Source: Limnohabitans planktonicus II-D5 (GTDB lineage Bacteria; Pseudomonadota; Gammaproteobacteria; Burkholderiales; Burkholderiaceae_C). Taken from it: a DNA stretch of 64,000 nucleotides. Under the pieces are notes generated by a model, which did no database searches, was not told where the DNA came from, and saw only the letters and a program-made list of their open reading frames with translations. Made by a program: the position numbers and the translations under genes. Location: NCBI RefSeq assembly GCF_001270065.2, contig NZ_LFYT02000010.1, positions 56,218-120,217 on the forward strand, given 5' to 3'. Below are positions 59,401 to 64,000 of this stretch, piece after piece (the stretch's first letter is position 1; every line of letters starts with the position of its first letter).

Positions 59401-61000
59401 AGGAGTGGACACTTTGTCTGGTGGCGCCGGTGACGACCTGTATCTGGTGGACAACCTGAATGACGTGGTTTCCGAGAGCACTTTGCTCAATGGCACAGTG
59501 GATGCCGGTGGTGTGGATCAGGTCAACAGTTCAGTGAACTACACCTTGAGCGGATTTGTTGAAAACCTGCTGTTGACGGACACCTTGGCGATCAATGGAA
59601 CGGGCAATGCGCTGAACAACCTGATCACGGGCAATGCTGCTGCAAACGTCCTGGACGGTGGCGTGGGCGCTGATACGTTGATCGGTGGTGCGGGCAACGA
59701 CACCTATGTGGTGGACAACTTGGGTGATGTGGTGATCGAAGCCACCTTGCTCAATGGCACGGTGGATGCCAGCGGGATTGATTGGGTCAACAGCGCTGTG
59801 AGCTACACATTGGGCAACAACCTGGACAACCTGACGCTGACCGGCAGCGCTGCGATCAACGGCACAGGTAATGCACTGAACAATGCCATCACCGGCAACA
59901 CCGGTGCCAACTGGCTCGATGGCGGGGCAGGCAACGACACCTTGAACGGAGGTGCCGGCGCTGACACATTGACCGGGGGCGCAGGCAACGACACCTATGT
60001 GGTGGACAACACAGGTGATGTGGTTTCTGAAGCCACTTTGCTCAATGGCACGGTGGATGCGGGCGGAACAGATCTGGTCAACAGCGCATTGACTTACACA
60101 CTGGGTAACTATGTAGAAAACCTGACGCTGACCGGCAGCTCTGCGATCAACGGCACGGGCAATGCACTGAACAACTCTATTTCAGGCAACGCCGCTGCCA
60201 ACTGGCTGGATGGAGGGGCAGGCAATGACTGGCTCAATGGTGGTACTGGCGCTGACACGCTGGTGGGTGGTGCAGGCAACGACAATTATGTGGTGGACAA
60301 CATGGGAGATTTGGTTTCCGAAACCACCTTGCTCAACGGCTCGATTGACGCGGGCGGTAACGATACGGTCAGCAGCTCATTGGCCTATACCTTGGGCTCA
60401 TTTGTGGAAAACCTGACACTGACCGGTACCAGCGCGATCAACGGCACAGGCAATGCACTGAACAACGCCATCACCGGCAACACGGCTGCCAATTGGCTCG
60501 ATGGCGGCGCAGGCAATGACACCTTGAGGGGCGGACTTGGCGCAGACACGCTGACCGGTGGTGCAGGTTCTGATCGCTTTGGCTTTGCGGCGGGCGACGC
60601 TGGTACCAGCTCTGCTTTTGATGTGATCACCGATTACCTCAAAGGCGCTGCTGGCACGGGCGATTTGATCGACTTTGCCCCCAATTTGGTGGTGGGAGGA
60701 TCTGCATTGGCTGCCACCGCAACAGAAGCATCCATCAACGCTGCGACAGGCTTGACGACCTTTGCAGCAGGCACAGGCCTGACCTTGGCCGATGCTGTGG
60801 CGAAGATCAATGCACGCTTTGTGTCTGCTGCGGACTCCGGGGGAGAGTTTGCACTGTTCAAAGTCAACGGTGCGGGTGACTATTACCTGTATGTCTCTGA
60901 CGGCAGTGTGGCGACCACTGACGTGGTGGTCCAACTGGTGGGCGTCACCTCCGTTGCGGGGATCAACCTCAACAGTGGAGATTTGACCCTCACGGCGTGA
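44414..61000 (+). CDS. Giant RTX calcium-binding secreted protein, 5528 residues
   Basis: One 16.6-kb reading frame. Residues 1-160 form a unique N-terminal domain with no signal peptide. Three near-identical blocks of about 438 residues follow (block anchor at bases 45051, 46368 and 47682), each mixing GGxGxDxL RTX nonapeptides with a beta-rich domain. Residues 1500-3090 carry RTX repeats and many copies of a G-V-x-V-N-L...D-T-L-x-N-I-E module. Five Ig-like domains (53690-55080; YQW-ANG and ASYTDG motifs) and a Calx-beta-like domain (NEGSAVVFTVTT) come next. Twelve units of about 88 residues span 57240-60540 (GGAGNDTYVVD, SVSYTLG and INGTGNALNN cores). Residues 5376-5528 resemble a serralysin-type C-terminal secretion region (ADTLTGGAGSDRFGF, then DVITDYLKG). 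It is presumably exported by the upstream type I system; surface-layer, adhesin and toxin roles are all open. Confidence 0.93.
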   Translation: MTAQLLIRNVSLTSTTASYDLYFTYTADYTIASGQSLGFRIQENSAHLTLDVVSTLGGKIYSQGLGSHAFSWATYITSLDPAKTEVQVGRVTWQSTLPVTDWAPVLSQLGGTDTDTASMGFGQVLSSAQTATAVPLSTSSLAAYTASTSVMASPGLNIEGTGATDSLQGSFGDDTINGLAGDDSIDGQAGSDKILGGDGNDKLAGNYGNDSLYGEAGDDTLTDDQGANYLDGGDGSDNLTAKSLTGSQNLLGGLGNDNLNATGAVVSLSGGAGDDWIYADGQLRNANYNNMGNVIAGKAVLTGDAGNDDLHVNSYSMASMSGGDGDDNLKTYGTRMASLSGDAGKDNLAVIYNTWASQQTDGNGVKDISFLLDGGAEDDTLSAGGTSYNANYFSSLTGKVSLVLRGGSGNDILTVMDDTAGMNSNNYGETNPYGVAQAMLDGGEGNDVLSVGGVLQATLSGGSGSDVFRLTAQEFKTLQEGTRKFMTEAGSVDIVPTAMVITDFAAGAGGDVLDYTDLLRNAATSYDGSNPFTSGYLKLVQNGADTWLQVDADGGMGLQNTPLTLAVLKNVTASSLLSANFSPNYSPNGDAPTPLNVTGTSSAETLSGGFGNDTISGLAGNDSIDGQAGSDKILGGDGNDTLVGNYGNDSLYGEAGDDTLTDDQATNYLDGGDGSDMLTARSLTGSQILLGGLGNDNLNATGAMVSLSGGSGDDAIHADGQLRNANYAYVGNVMGGQAALAGDAGNDHLNVNFYAMASMSGGDGNDNLNANATRMASLSGDAGKDNLAVIYNTWASQQSDGNGVKDKSFVLDGGADEDTLSVVGNSYNGNFTGQSGQITAVLRGGSGNDLLSVIDDNAGLNNINYLGTNPYGVVKATLDGGDGNDVLSVGGVLQASLTGGAGSDVFKLTAQAYKTLLEGTRNFLTEAGSVGIVPTAMMITDFAAGAGGDVLDYSDLLRNAATTYDGSNPFTSGYLKLVQNGADTWLQVDADGGMGLQNTPLTLAVLKNVTASSLLSANFSPNYSPDGAAPIPLNLTGTIAAETLSGGFGNDAISGLAGDDSIDGQAGSDKILGGDGNDTLVGNYGNDSLYGEAGDDTLTDDQGTNYLDGGDGRDNLTARSMTGGQTLLGGLGNDNLNATGAVVNLSGGAGDDALYAEGQMRSANGSMMGNVIGGTAILSGDAGNDYLSVNNYSMASLSGGEGDDAFTLVNNRLASISGDAGNDWMAVRYDTWASQQTDGNVVKDRNFVLDGGADQDTLMLSGNSFNGNTTSSSGQVTAVLRGGSGNDILSVMDESAGMNNSNYVGTNPYGVAQATLDGGDGEDVLSVGGVLQATLTGGAGSDVFKLTAQEYKTLLEGTRKFLTEAGSVDMAATAMVITDFAAGAGGDVLDYSDLLRNAATSYDGTNPFTSGYLKLVQNGADTWLQVDADGNAGTQSAPLTLAVLKNVTASSLLGANFNPNYPPDGAAITLVQGTSGDDVLGGTSGTDYLLGNAGNDQLMGSEGHDTLDGGADYDFVNYSNLTQGVNLNLLTGVASVGASSQSVQNIESATGTAFDDQITLGRSGGLAYGAQGHDTLIGSVGNDVLVGEAGNDLVVGGEGDDSTTYFLGSERIDQWVLTQEGTHNWSLKSGSATMFKLQANADLTWTVTDTRSDSPHGVDTLQSIERMWLDGVDGNNQSFRQTLVLGFNANVPSVQALTGTSGNDLLIGTSGDDDLAGVGGNDTLLGMDGHDNLQGGDGHDSLVGGAGHDALDGGAGNDTLDGGPTGDDVLRFSGATTGVVVDLAAGTAQDGQGGSDILTHIANVDGTRFNDTLQGNDLRNHFKPGAGDDSVNGGADGGDVVIYNDFSTAADINLKAGYARGADIGQDALTGIESAHATQGNDTITMGDNGGYLFAERGNDVIYGGANGNWINAGPGDDTIYGGARGGSYQGDQGNDLMVGGAAQDIAEYYWGNTPIQSISLMNNGMNVWKVSSNGMDLLSVSALPAGNGTTEWTVTDLRTGANVTNMGTDRLVGVEQLVLHGVDANNQSAATTLYMSSNYGPALSLTSPHVITGGSGNDWLVGSSGDDTIYGIGGSDDIRPGAGNDLVDGGERSQHNGVDYRDATSGVVVNLVAGTAADGQGGQDVLRNIQEVEGSEYSDVITLNRWNIAIAGGGDDTLVSAKGYAVMVGGGGNDQLTGLDGSDMAVIGVPGMTSSNWRMDSDDAEGWVLKIDGVATSHITPNASGSQDWTVTDLRDASLPTYQGVDTLQNIKSLVFFDPESDFVAINVQLPAHGSNEGIRVFNAFIGNTELSGGNDSLTGTSGNDYLLGFEGNDTLVGGPGDDLLVGGEQRNLTWKTEGKTFDYNDYDTANYSQLSSGGVQLNLSDMTVTGLAGADIGTDMLRGIEEVRTTRQTDRVIGSLGELSGNDEAAGDQHSVNLLGFGGNDQFILDQQVNMPWVNSPWLNYNWSQTGVQLSYTGFTGTVSYGAAGSQQAGMDTLERISSFGDTRFEDAFDFSGMTENHLLGASHNYVGLTYGNDKVVGNGNTVVSVQSGFNMMSTTGQGIVVYLAAEGNNAKVDMSHLSINGQSLGVKTLSGVDQVRATDFADTLVGGAYDDFEGFRGRGGNDYIDGGAGTDRAEYLGSNLGVKVNMAQGQAWAMGIDAWASPASQVMGVAASSYPMGNYTLNASGTWVMDNIGVDTLRSIERIRGTQYDDVYDARGFSSKSANAGSNGAWNEFDGKGGNDTILGNGATRIVYYDASVGVEVNMGTGKSWALDAAKRTGELAQIVGEDTFSGVYQVAGSALDDLLVGGGAGRIMGDLSIEGFIGGAGSDTLDGMGGWDEAYYWDALQGISVDMGLSAGQVQDGMGGTDTLIDIEYVGGGNFDDVMLGRDDNTAQESFAGAKGNDTIDGRGGYEEVAYTYKSPTSGVVVNLATGQAQDGFGTVDTLINIEGVEGSDLNDVIIGNAQDNRLDGRLGDDTLDGGGGNDWAEYNNVEGGVTVDLSTGQAMGAAGQDVLSNIENVMGSVYNDQLTGNAGSNVLLGGRGDDSIDGGAGVDTAVFSGNVADYTISTSAAGITTVKANVGADGTDTLTRIESMAFADKTVSLAPNVLPTGVVKVTGIATQGKTLTASNTMADADGMGSVSYQWQANGQAVQGATGSTFKLGQDQVGQSISVTASYTDGNGHQESVKSTSTTKVLNINDLPTGSVTVTGLAQQGQTLTVTHKLADLDGMGQVSYQWYSDQGAIVGATADVFTPTQNHVGQHLYVRASYTDGFGKAESMFSASTGPVLNLNDAPEGGVSIVGNTWASQTLSVDLSGLSDADGLPPEGDFGYQWYANGELIEEANQATLDLTDDHVGQRISVEVSYLDGGDTEEVIASEATTEILPQDSPTEGSLTITGVAMQGQALHALEALQDDDGMGPVSLQWLADGQAIGGQTTDTLVLTQALVNKRISLNATYTDGHENLAIFTSAETALVANVNDAPTGSVTISGTAKQGLVLTANNTLADADGMGAVAYQWKANGVAIAGATGNTFKPVAAQVGQKISVTATYTDGFGTVESKTSLSTAAVVTGYSIAASGTSVNEGSAVVFTVTTTDVAVGQSVSYALTGVSAADVVGGKLTGTAVVGNNGKASFTVNLAADFVTEGSEVMSASAGGATAKVTVLDTSLASSSSNWSSLSHGSVRAFNPLTDRLLIDNNGLSASSFYLTWNGSTAVTLVGGGKSITLNTDSKSLSSANMVFSNGSVLLVGDNSAFTTNDDSANTLTGTAGADHFYGLGGNDSLVGGDGNDIFNTGYATNSIGNDTINGGAGDDTLAYPSTTPTTPVVTVNLATGMATSTQGSVKLISIERVWGTAGNDVFIGGDISHTTDAQGNRITEVFRGNGGNDTIQGDAGDFFTIADYSSNTGAQAVSANLGTGIVSDGWGGTDVLLNVDGVVGGAGHDVISGGSQSRDASGFFFELLRGNAGNDTLNGNNANTGGSYASSDRADYSTSTAAVTVNLATGVAQDGMGGTDTLIDIDQVYGGSGNDWIVGSSDRDVLDGGAGNDTLDGGANSDNVRYWQSTAGAIVNLSATALVVNGATAKVTGLTGVVTVAGGTAMDGMGGVDTLINIENIQGSNYNDYLRGSDDVNVRQFYTGFAGNDTIDGGAGIDIVTFVDTPLSMGGINVTLGSTLADKKGGVDTLINIEGISGTRSNDTIVGNSGDNWLRGDGGSDILDGGAGNDWVFSSGDPAGVNINLTTGLAVDGWGGANNVLGLGGTDTLKNIEHAEGSDFNDVITGSATNNQLVGRDGDDTIDGGAGADTLVGGAGNDTYVVDSAADVVSEATALNGTVDAGGVDGVNSSVSYTLGSFVENLSLTGSAAINGTGNALNNLIVGNAAANTLSGGAGDDTLAGGAGNDTYVVDSTADVVSEATLLNGSIDAGGTDLVNSSVSYTLSVFVENLTLTGTSVINGTGNASNNAITGNAAANWLDGGAGHDILNGGAGADTLVGGAGNDSYVVDNAADVVSETTMLNGSIDAGGTDLVSSSLSYTLGSYLEKLTLTGSTTINGTGNGLSNTITGNAGDNVLDGGLGADTLIGGAGNDSYVVDNAADVVSESTLLNGSIDAGGTDVVNSSVSYALGAFVENLNLTGGSAINASGNALNNLITGNAAANTLDGGLGVDTLIGGAGNDTYVVDDLADWVSEATLLNGTVDAGGVDQVNSSVSYALGAFVENLSLTGSSAINGTGNGLNNLITGNAAANTLDGGLGADTLAGGAGDDVYVVDDAADLVSESTLLNGSIDSGGQDQINSSVSYTLSAFVENLSLTGGAAIHATGNALNNLLVGNAAGNTLDGGMGADTLTGGAGNDSYVVDDASDVVSESTSLNGSVDAGGVDQVNSSVNYVLGNFVENLGLTGASAINATGNALNNVIAGNTAANLLDGGLGADTLMGGAGNDTYVVDDAADQVSEATLLNGTVDAGGVDQVNSSLSYALGAFVENLNLTGNSAINGTGNALNNLITGNAAANTLNGGAGVDTLSGGAGDDLYLVDNLNDVVSESTLLNGTVDAGGVDQVNSSVNYTLSGFVENLLLTDTLAINGTGNALNNLITGNAAANVLDGGVGADTLIGGAGNDTYVVDNLGDVVIEATLLNGTVDASGIDWVNSAVSYTLGNNLDNLTLTGSAAINGTGNALNNAITGNTGANWLDGGAGNDTLNGGAGADTLTGGAGNDTYVVDNTGDVVSEATLLNGTVDAGGTDLVNSALTYTLGNYVENLTLTGSSAINGTGNALNNSISGNAAANWLDGGAGNDWLNGGTGADTLVGGAGNDNYVVDNMGDLVSETTLLNGSIDAGGNDTVSSSLAYTLGSFVENLTLTGTSAINGTGNALNNAITGNTAANWLDGGAGNDTLRGGLGADTLTGGAGSDRFGFAAGDAGTSSAFDVITDYLKGAAGTGDLIDFAPNLVVGGSALAATATEASINAATGLTTFAAGTGLTLADAVAKINARFVSAADSGGEFALFKVNGAGDYYLYVSDGSVATTDVVVQLVGVTSVAGINLNSGDLTLTA
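45051..48990 (+). repeat. Three-fold intragenic repeat, period about 1315 bp
   Basis: The anchor ATGGCGAAGC followed by GGTGACGACAC or a close variant occurs at 45051, 46368 and 47682 (1317 and 1314 bp apart), and long stretches between copies are almost identical at DNA level. The third copy's end is diverged (GNAGTQSAPLTLAVL in place of GGMGLQNTPLTLAVL). This indicates recent duplication or gene conversion within the RTX gene. Confidence 0.9.
57240..60540 (+). repeat. Twelve-fold C-terminal intragenic repeat, about 264 bp per unit
   Basis: Twelve units share GADTL-x-GGAGNDTYVVD, LLNG(T/S)(V/I)DAGG and GNALNNLITGNAAAN. Most are 88 residues. Units 2, 10, 11 and 12 carry an additional GGAGNDTLNGG nonapeptide pair. 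The codons differ between units, so the array is older than the three-fold N-terminal repeat. Confidence 0.9.
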
Positions 61001-61085
61001 TGAAGCCGTGTGCGATGGGGGCCTGCGGATATGATGATTTGCAGGGTGACTTCTATCTCCCAGCGGGCAACACACGGCTCATCTC

Positions 61086-61356
61086 GTAGGTCGGCGGTCG
61101 AAGACTCCGACATGGGCCTGTGCCAAAGGCTGAAAACGTCGGACTCTGCGAGTGCTGACCTGCGGGGCGTTGCCATCTCGCAGGTCGGCGGTCGAAGACT
61201 CCGACATGGGGCCTGTGCCGGAGACTGAAAACGTCGGACTCTGCGAGTGCCGACCTGCGGGGCGTTGACATCGCGTAGGTCGGCGGTCGAAGACCCCGAC
61301 ATGGGGCCTGTGCCAAAGGGCTGAAAACGTCGGACTCTGCGAGTGCCGACCTACGA
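61086..61356. repeat. Array of three 94/95-bp palindromic units downstream of the RTX gene
   Basis: G(T/C)AGGTCGGCGGTCGAAGAC starts at 61086, 61180 and 61275; each unit ends CTCTGCGAGTGC(C/T)GACCT. Unit spacers read CATGGGGCCTGTGCC then AGGCTGAAAACGTC. The same unit type forms the array at 63379-64000. At 61361-61404 the flank ACATTTCTCGCACATTTCAA onward matches, inverted, the left end of the element at 37164. Confidence 0.93.
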
Positions 61357-61456
61357 GATGACATTTCTCGCACATTTCAAACTTCAGCGTGCCGGGTCAT
61401 TGATATGAAACCAAACGACTTCACCCATCAGGTTGGCCCCTTTTGCAAGTGGGCAC

Positions 61457-62062
61457 TTATGTGGTGAGAGCAGCCCCTTCTTTCATGCTGCCAGACACTT
61501 TGGGGTTTTCTTTAGGAAGTCCCATTTCGGGTTTCAATTCATCCTTGCGTGCCAGGATGCGTTCACCCAAGTCGACCATATCCAACTTTGTGGATTTCGC
61601 TTTGGGAAACATTTCGTTTTGTTCTTCTTTGACGTGGTGTTTCACATACTCAGCCATCACCTTGATTTTGGCGTCGAACATTTCACCATCGGGCTCTATG
61701 CCCTCTACCTGGGAAATCAAATCCTTCAACGTTGCATGCTCTACGGTTGCTTCGGGCACCAACTCCTTGTCACGCAAAGCAGCTTTGACAGCGGGATAAA
61801 AGATTTCTTCTTCCACCTGCGCGTGCACGCTCAACTCAGTGCAAATTTTGCTCACCAATGTTTTTTTCTTGGACACCGACCGTGTCTTTTCATATTCGGC
61901 AAACAGTCCACTGACCAATGAGTGATCTGCTCGCAAAATGGCGATTGCGTCTTTCGGTTTAGATCCCGTCTTGTTGCTGTGCTTGGCTTGCGCACGGCTA
62001 TTCGCAGAAGTGTTGGTTTGAGGGGTTTTTTTTGCCGCGTTCGCACGGTTGGAAGTTGCCAT
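61457..62062 (-). CDS. HHE-domain hemerythrin-like protein
   Basis: 201 residues. A basic, alanine/serine-rich N-terminal tail of about 45 residues (ANAAKKTPQTNTSANSRAQA) precedes a hemerythrin HHE cation-binding domain: ILRADHSLVSGLFAEYEK, ELSVHAQVEEEIFYPAV, VEHATLKDLI and YVKHHVKEEQNEMFPKA supply the histidines and glutamates for a di-iron site. ATG 62062 (MATSNRANAA) has AGGGGC upstream. The basic tail is unlike the hemerythrin at 32294 and resembles DNA- or membrane-binding tails. Confidence 0.87.
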   Translation of the reverse strand: MATSNRANAAKKTPQTNTSANSRAQAKHSNKTGSKPKDAIAILRADHSLVSGLFAEYEKTRSVSKKKTLVSKICTELSVHAQVEEEIFYPAVKAALRDKELVPEATVEHATLKDLISQVEGIEPDGEMFDAKIKVMAEYVKHHVKEEQNEMFPKAKSTKLDMVDLGERILARKDELKPEMGLPKENPKVSGSMKEGAALTT

Positions 62063-62310
62063 TTTCAAGCCCCTGTTGAAGTAGAAAGTGCAGTGAAGAT
62101 AGTTCAGTTGGTGCATTTATTCTGTGTGCAGGAATACACATGAAATCGCACCGAGTTGAATGTGCTGCTGCGGCTGGCCTTGCAAGCCACCGATGTGGTG
62201 GCCTCACTGGTGGTGTCTTTGCAGGCCAATGGCAAAGATGTGTATGCGAGTCGGTGATGTGGTTCGGTTTTATGACATTTGCAGCTAGAGGCGCCATCGC
62301 ACCACGAGTA

Positions 62311-62637
62311 TCACAGGGCCGCAGTTTTGCCCAAGTCGGCGAAGTTGCTGATCTTCACCGAGCCGTCCGGAAAGCGGGCGACGATATCCAACTCTCCACC
62401 CATGGCCTCGATGTGGCTGCGCAGGGTTGAGAGGTACATATCGGTACGCTTCTCGATTTTGGCAATGGAGGGCTGCTGGACATGCAGAACTTCGGCCAGC
62501 ATCTTTTGTGACAAGCCTCGGGCCTGACGCAGTTCGTTCAAGGGCATTTCGGCCAACAGGGTCTTTGCCTCAGCATCGGCGCGTTGAAGCGCCTCAGGCT
62601 TCATCTGTGCGCGAAGATCAGAAAATTTCTTAGCCAT
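62311..62637 (-). CDS. XRE-family antitoxin of a HigBA-type pair
   Basis: 108 residues. A helical N-terminal part (FSDLRAQMKPEALQRADAEA) precedes the helix-turn-helix LRQARGLSQKMLAEVLHVQQ and SIAKIEKRTDMYLSTLRSHI, ending in a beta strand (GGELDIVARFPDGSVKI). The start at 62637 overlaps the toxin gene by 8 bases; toxin-first order is the HigBA arrangement. Such antitoxins bind their own promoter. Confidence 0.88.
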   Translation of the reverse strand: MAKKFSDLRAQMKPEALQRADAEAKTLLAEMPLNELRQARGLSQKMLAEVLHVQQPSIAKIEKRTDMYLSTLRSHIEAMGGELDIVARFPDGSVKISNFADLGKTAAL

Positions 62638-62995
62638 GGGTCTTTCCTTCCTTTTGAAGTTGTTCGATGTGTTCGTCATAAAGACGATCCGCCAGTGGGA
62701 TATTCACGACATACCAGCGACCATCACCTGTCTTGTCTCCACCTATCAACAAGATGGCGTTTCGCAAGGGGTCAAATGCATAAAGCGTTCTAAGCGGTCG
62801 GCCAAGATGCTGGGTCCGCAGTTCACGCATATGGCCATGTTTTGAACCTTGGATGCCACTGCTGTGCGGAAACCCGAGACTCGGACCTCGCTCTTCAAGC
62901 AACTGGACAGATGCGGCCACGCTGATTTGCTCTTCTTCAGACAATCCAGCCCACCAATCGCCAAACTCGTCTGTGTATTCAACTTCCCATTTCAT
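62630..62995 (-). CDS. RelE/HigB-type toxin
   Basis: 121 residues. It begins MKWEVEYTDEFGDWWAGLSE and continues with SVQLLEERGPSLGFPHSSGI, HMRELRTQHLGRPLRTLYAF and AILLIGGDKTGDGRWYVVNI, the classic fold order of RelE/ParE-superfamily Gp49/HigB toxins, which act as ribosome-dependent mRNA interferases. The ATG at 62995 is preferred; the frame remains open to 63100. It is directly followed, with overlap, by its antitoxin. Confidence 0.88.
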   Translation of the reverse strand: MKWEVEYTDEFGDWWAGLSEEEQISVAASVQLLEERGPSLGFPHSSGIQGSKHGHMRELRTQHLGRPLRTLYAFDPLRNAILLIGGDKTGDGRWYVVNIPLADRLYDEHIEQLQKEGKTHG

Positions 62996-63115
62996 GGCGT
63001 CAATATAACTTTCATGGAATATTCCGTCAAGGGAATGAATTTTACAGTTCAACCCCCACGCGAATTGCTGCCGCGATTGTCGCGACGTTGTGGCGACCAT
63101 TGATTTGCCCCTATT

Positions 63116-63427
63116 TTGAGAGGATCAGCCCATGCAAACTCCCCCAACTCCCTGACCTTTCTGATCAAAGCCGTGGCCTTTGCCGCCGACAAGCACCGCA
63201 ACCAAAGGCGCAAAGACGCCGAGGCCTTGCCCTATATCAATCACCCGATTGCGCTGGCCAATGTGTTGGCCAACGAGGGCTGCGTGCAGGATGTGACGGT
63301 GCTGTGGGCCGCCGTGTTGCACGACACCATCGAGGACATTGAGACCACGGCCGACGAGTTGCGGGGCGTTGACATCGCGCAGGTCGGCGGTCGAAGACCC
63401 CGACATGGGACCTGTGCCAGAGGCTGA
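63116..63427 (+). pseudogene. MESH1-like ppGpp hydrolase (RelA/SpoT HD domain), cut by repeat array
   Basis: The frame encodes LIKAVAFAADKHRNQRRKDA, EALPYINHPIALANVLANEG and VLWAAVLHDTIEDIETTADE. These are the N-terminal HD-domain motifs of small alarmone hydrolases: the HD pair in LHDTIED and the KHRNQRRK substrate region. After DELR (about 63362) the gene turns into the palindromic array and closes at 63427, so the rest of the HD domain is missing or lies past base 64000. The natural ATG (63132) is one base out of frame, as if a C were lost from CCCCC; only a TTG (63116) starts the open frame. Confidence 0.78.
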
Positions 63428-64000
63428 AAACGTCGGACTCTGCGAGTGCCGACCTACAAGGCGTTGACATCTCGCAGGTCGGCGGTCGAAGACCCCGACA
63501 TGGGGCCTGTGCCCAAGGCTGAAAACGTCGGACTCTGCGAGTGCCGACCTACGGGGGCGTTGACATCTCGCAGGTCGGTGGTCGAAGACTCCGACATGGG
63601 GCCTGTGCCTCAGGCTGAAAACGTCGGACTCTGCGAGTACCGACCTACGGGGCGTTGCCATGTCGCAGGTCGGTGGTCGAAGACTCCGGCATGGGGCCTG
63701 TGCCAGAGGCTGAAAACGTCGGAGTCTGCGAGTGCCGACCTGCGGGGCGTTGCCATGTCGTAGGTCGGCGGTCGAAGACCCCGACATGGGGCCTGTGCCA
63801 AAGGCTGAAAACGTCGGACTCTGCGAGTACCGACCTACAAGGCGTTGACATCTCGTAGGTCGGCGGTCGAAGACTCCGACATGGGGCCTGTGCCAAAGGC
63901 TGAAAACGTCGGACTCTGCGAGTACCGACCTACAAGGCGTTGACATCTCGTAGGTCGGCGGTCGAAGACTCCGACATGGGGCCTGTGCCAAAGGCTGAAA
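63379..64000. repeat. Tandem array, at least seven units of a 95-bp palindromic repeat, running off the window
   Basis: G(C/T)AGGTCGG(C/T)GGTCGAAGAC starts at 63379, 63474, 63570, 63665, 63760, 63855 and 63950 (95-96 bp apart). Units close with CTCTGCGAGT(A/G)CCGACCT and are joined by GGCGTTGACATCTCG or GGCGTTGCCATGTCG. Later units tend to share the TACCGACCTACAAGG variant, suggesting stepwise amplification from one side. Confidence 0.95.

Overview
The window looks like chromosomal DNA of a GC-rich betaproteobacterium, most likely Burkholderiales/Comamonadaceae. This is inferred from codon usage, the style of the argH, bktB, guaC and uvrD proteins, and abundant palindromic intergenic repeats; no rRNA or other marker gene is present. 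No tRNA or rRNA gene and no CRISPR array was recognised.

Layout. 1-351: 3' truncated CobW-type GTPase. 481-7801 (minus): a peptide/nickel-type ABC importer (binding protein, two permeases, two ATPases, linked by ATGA overlaps) followed by a YtcJ-like amidohydrolase, probably an uptake-plus-hydrolysis unit. 7971-8716: six-unit repeat array. 8774-9751: GMP reductase. 10048-13900: a decayed accessory stretch holding a broken fic gene, an AT-rich PQQ-like beta-propeller gene, IS1182- and IS1634-type remnants and a fragment of a DUF445 gene. 13979-17010: cyclophilin lipoprotein, DUF445 protein, and a hipB gene followed by a hipA stump. 17043-23341 (minus): an unfamiliar cluster (XRE regulator, small membrane protein, lipoprotein, membrane-anchored small GTPase, two proteins translationally coupled to it, then further unknown proteins including a partial duplicate). 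This is the best candidate for an undescribed system. 23518-37900: mostly housekeeping genes (YbjN-like, uvrD, slyD, 2OG-Fe oxygenase, bktB-like thiolase, SDR, hemerythrin, MuiA-like, argH, DUF1345, DUF6429) separated by repeat arrays. 38139-61000: a complete type I secretion locus with two different ABC proteins, a membrane fusion protein, a TolC-like protein, and a 5528-residue RTX protein that is presumably their cargo. 61086-64000: repeats, an HHE hemerythrin, a HigB/HigA-type toxin-antitoxin pair, and a MESH1-like ppGpp hydrolase gene cut off by another repeat array.

The most pervasive non-genic signal is one family of palindromic repeats whose ends read GTAGGTCGGC...GCCGACCTAC. It occurs more than 30 times in at least eight places. 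In each array the units are locally homogenised to one period (85, 86, 95, 125 or about 146 bp), while the interior sequence differs between arrays.
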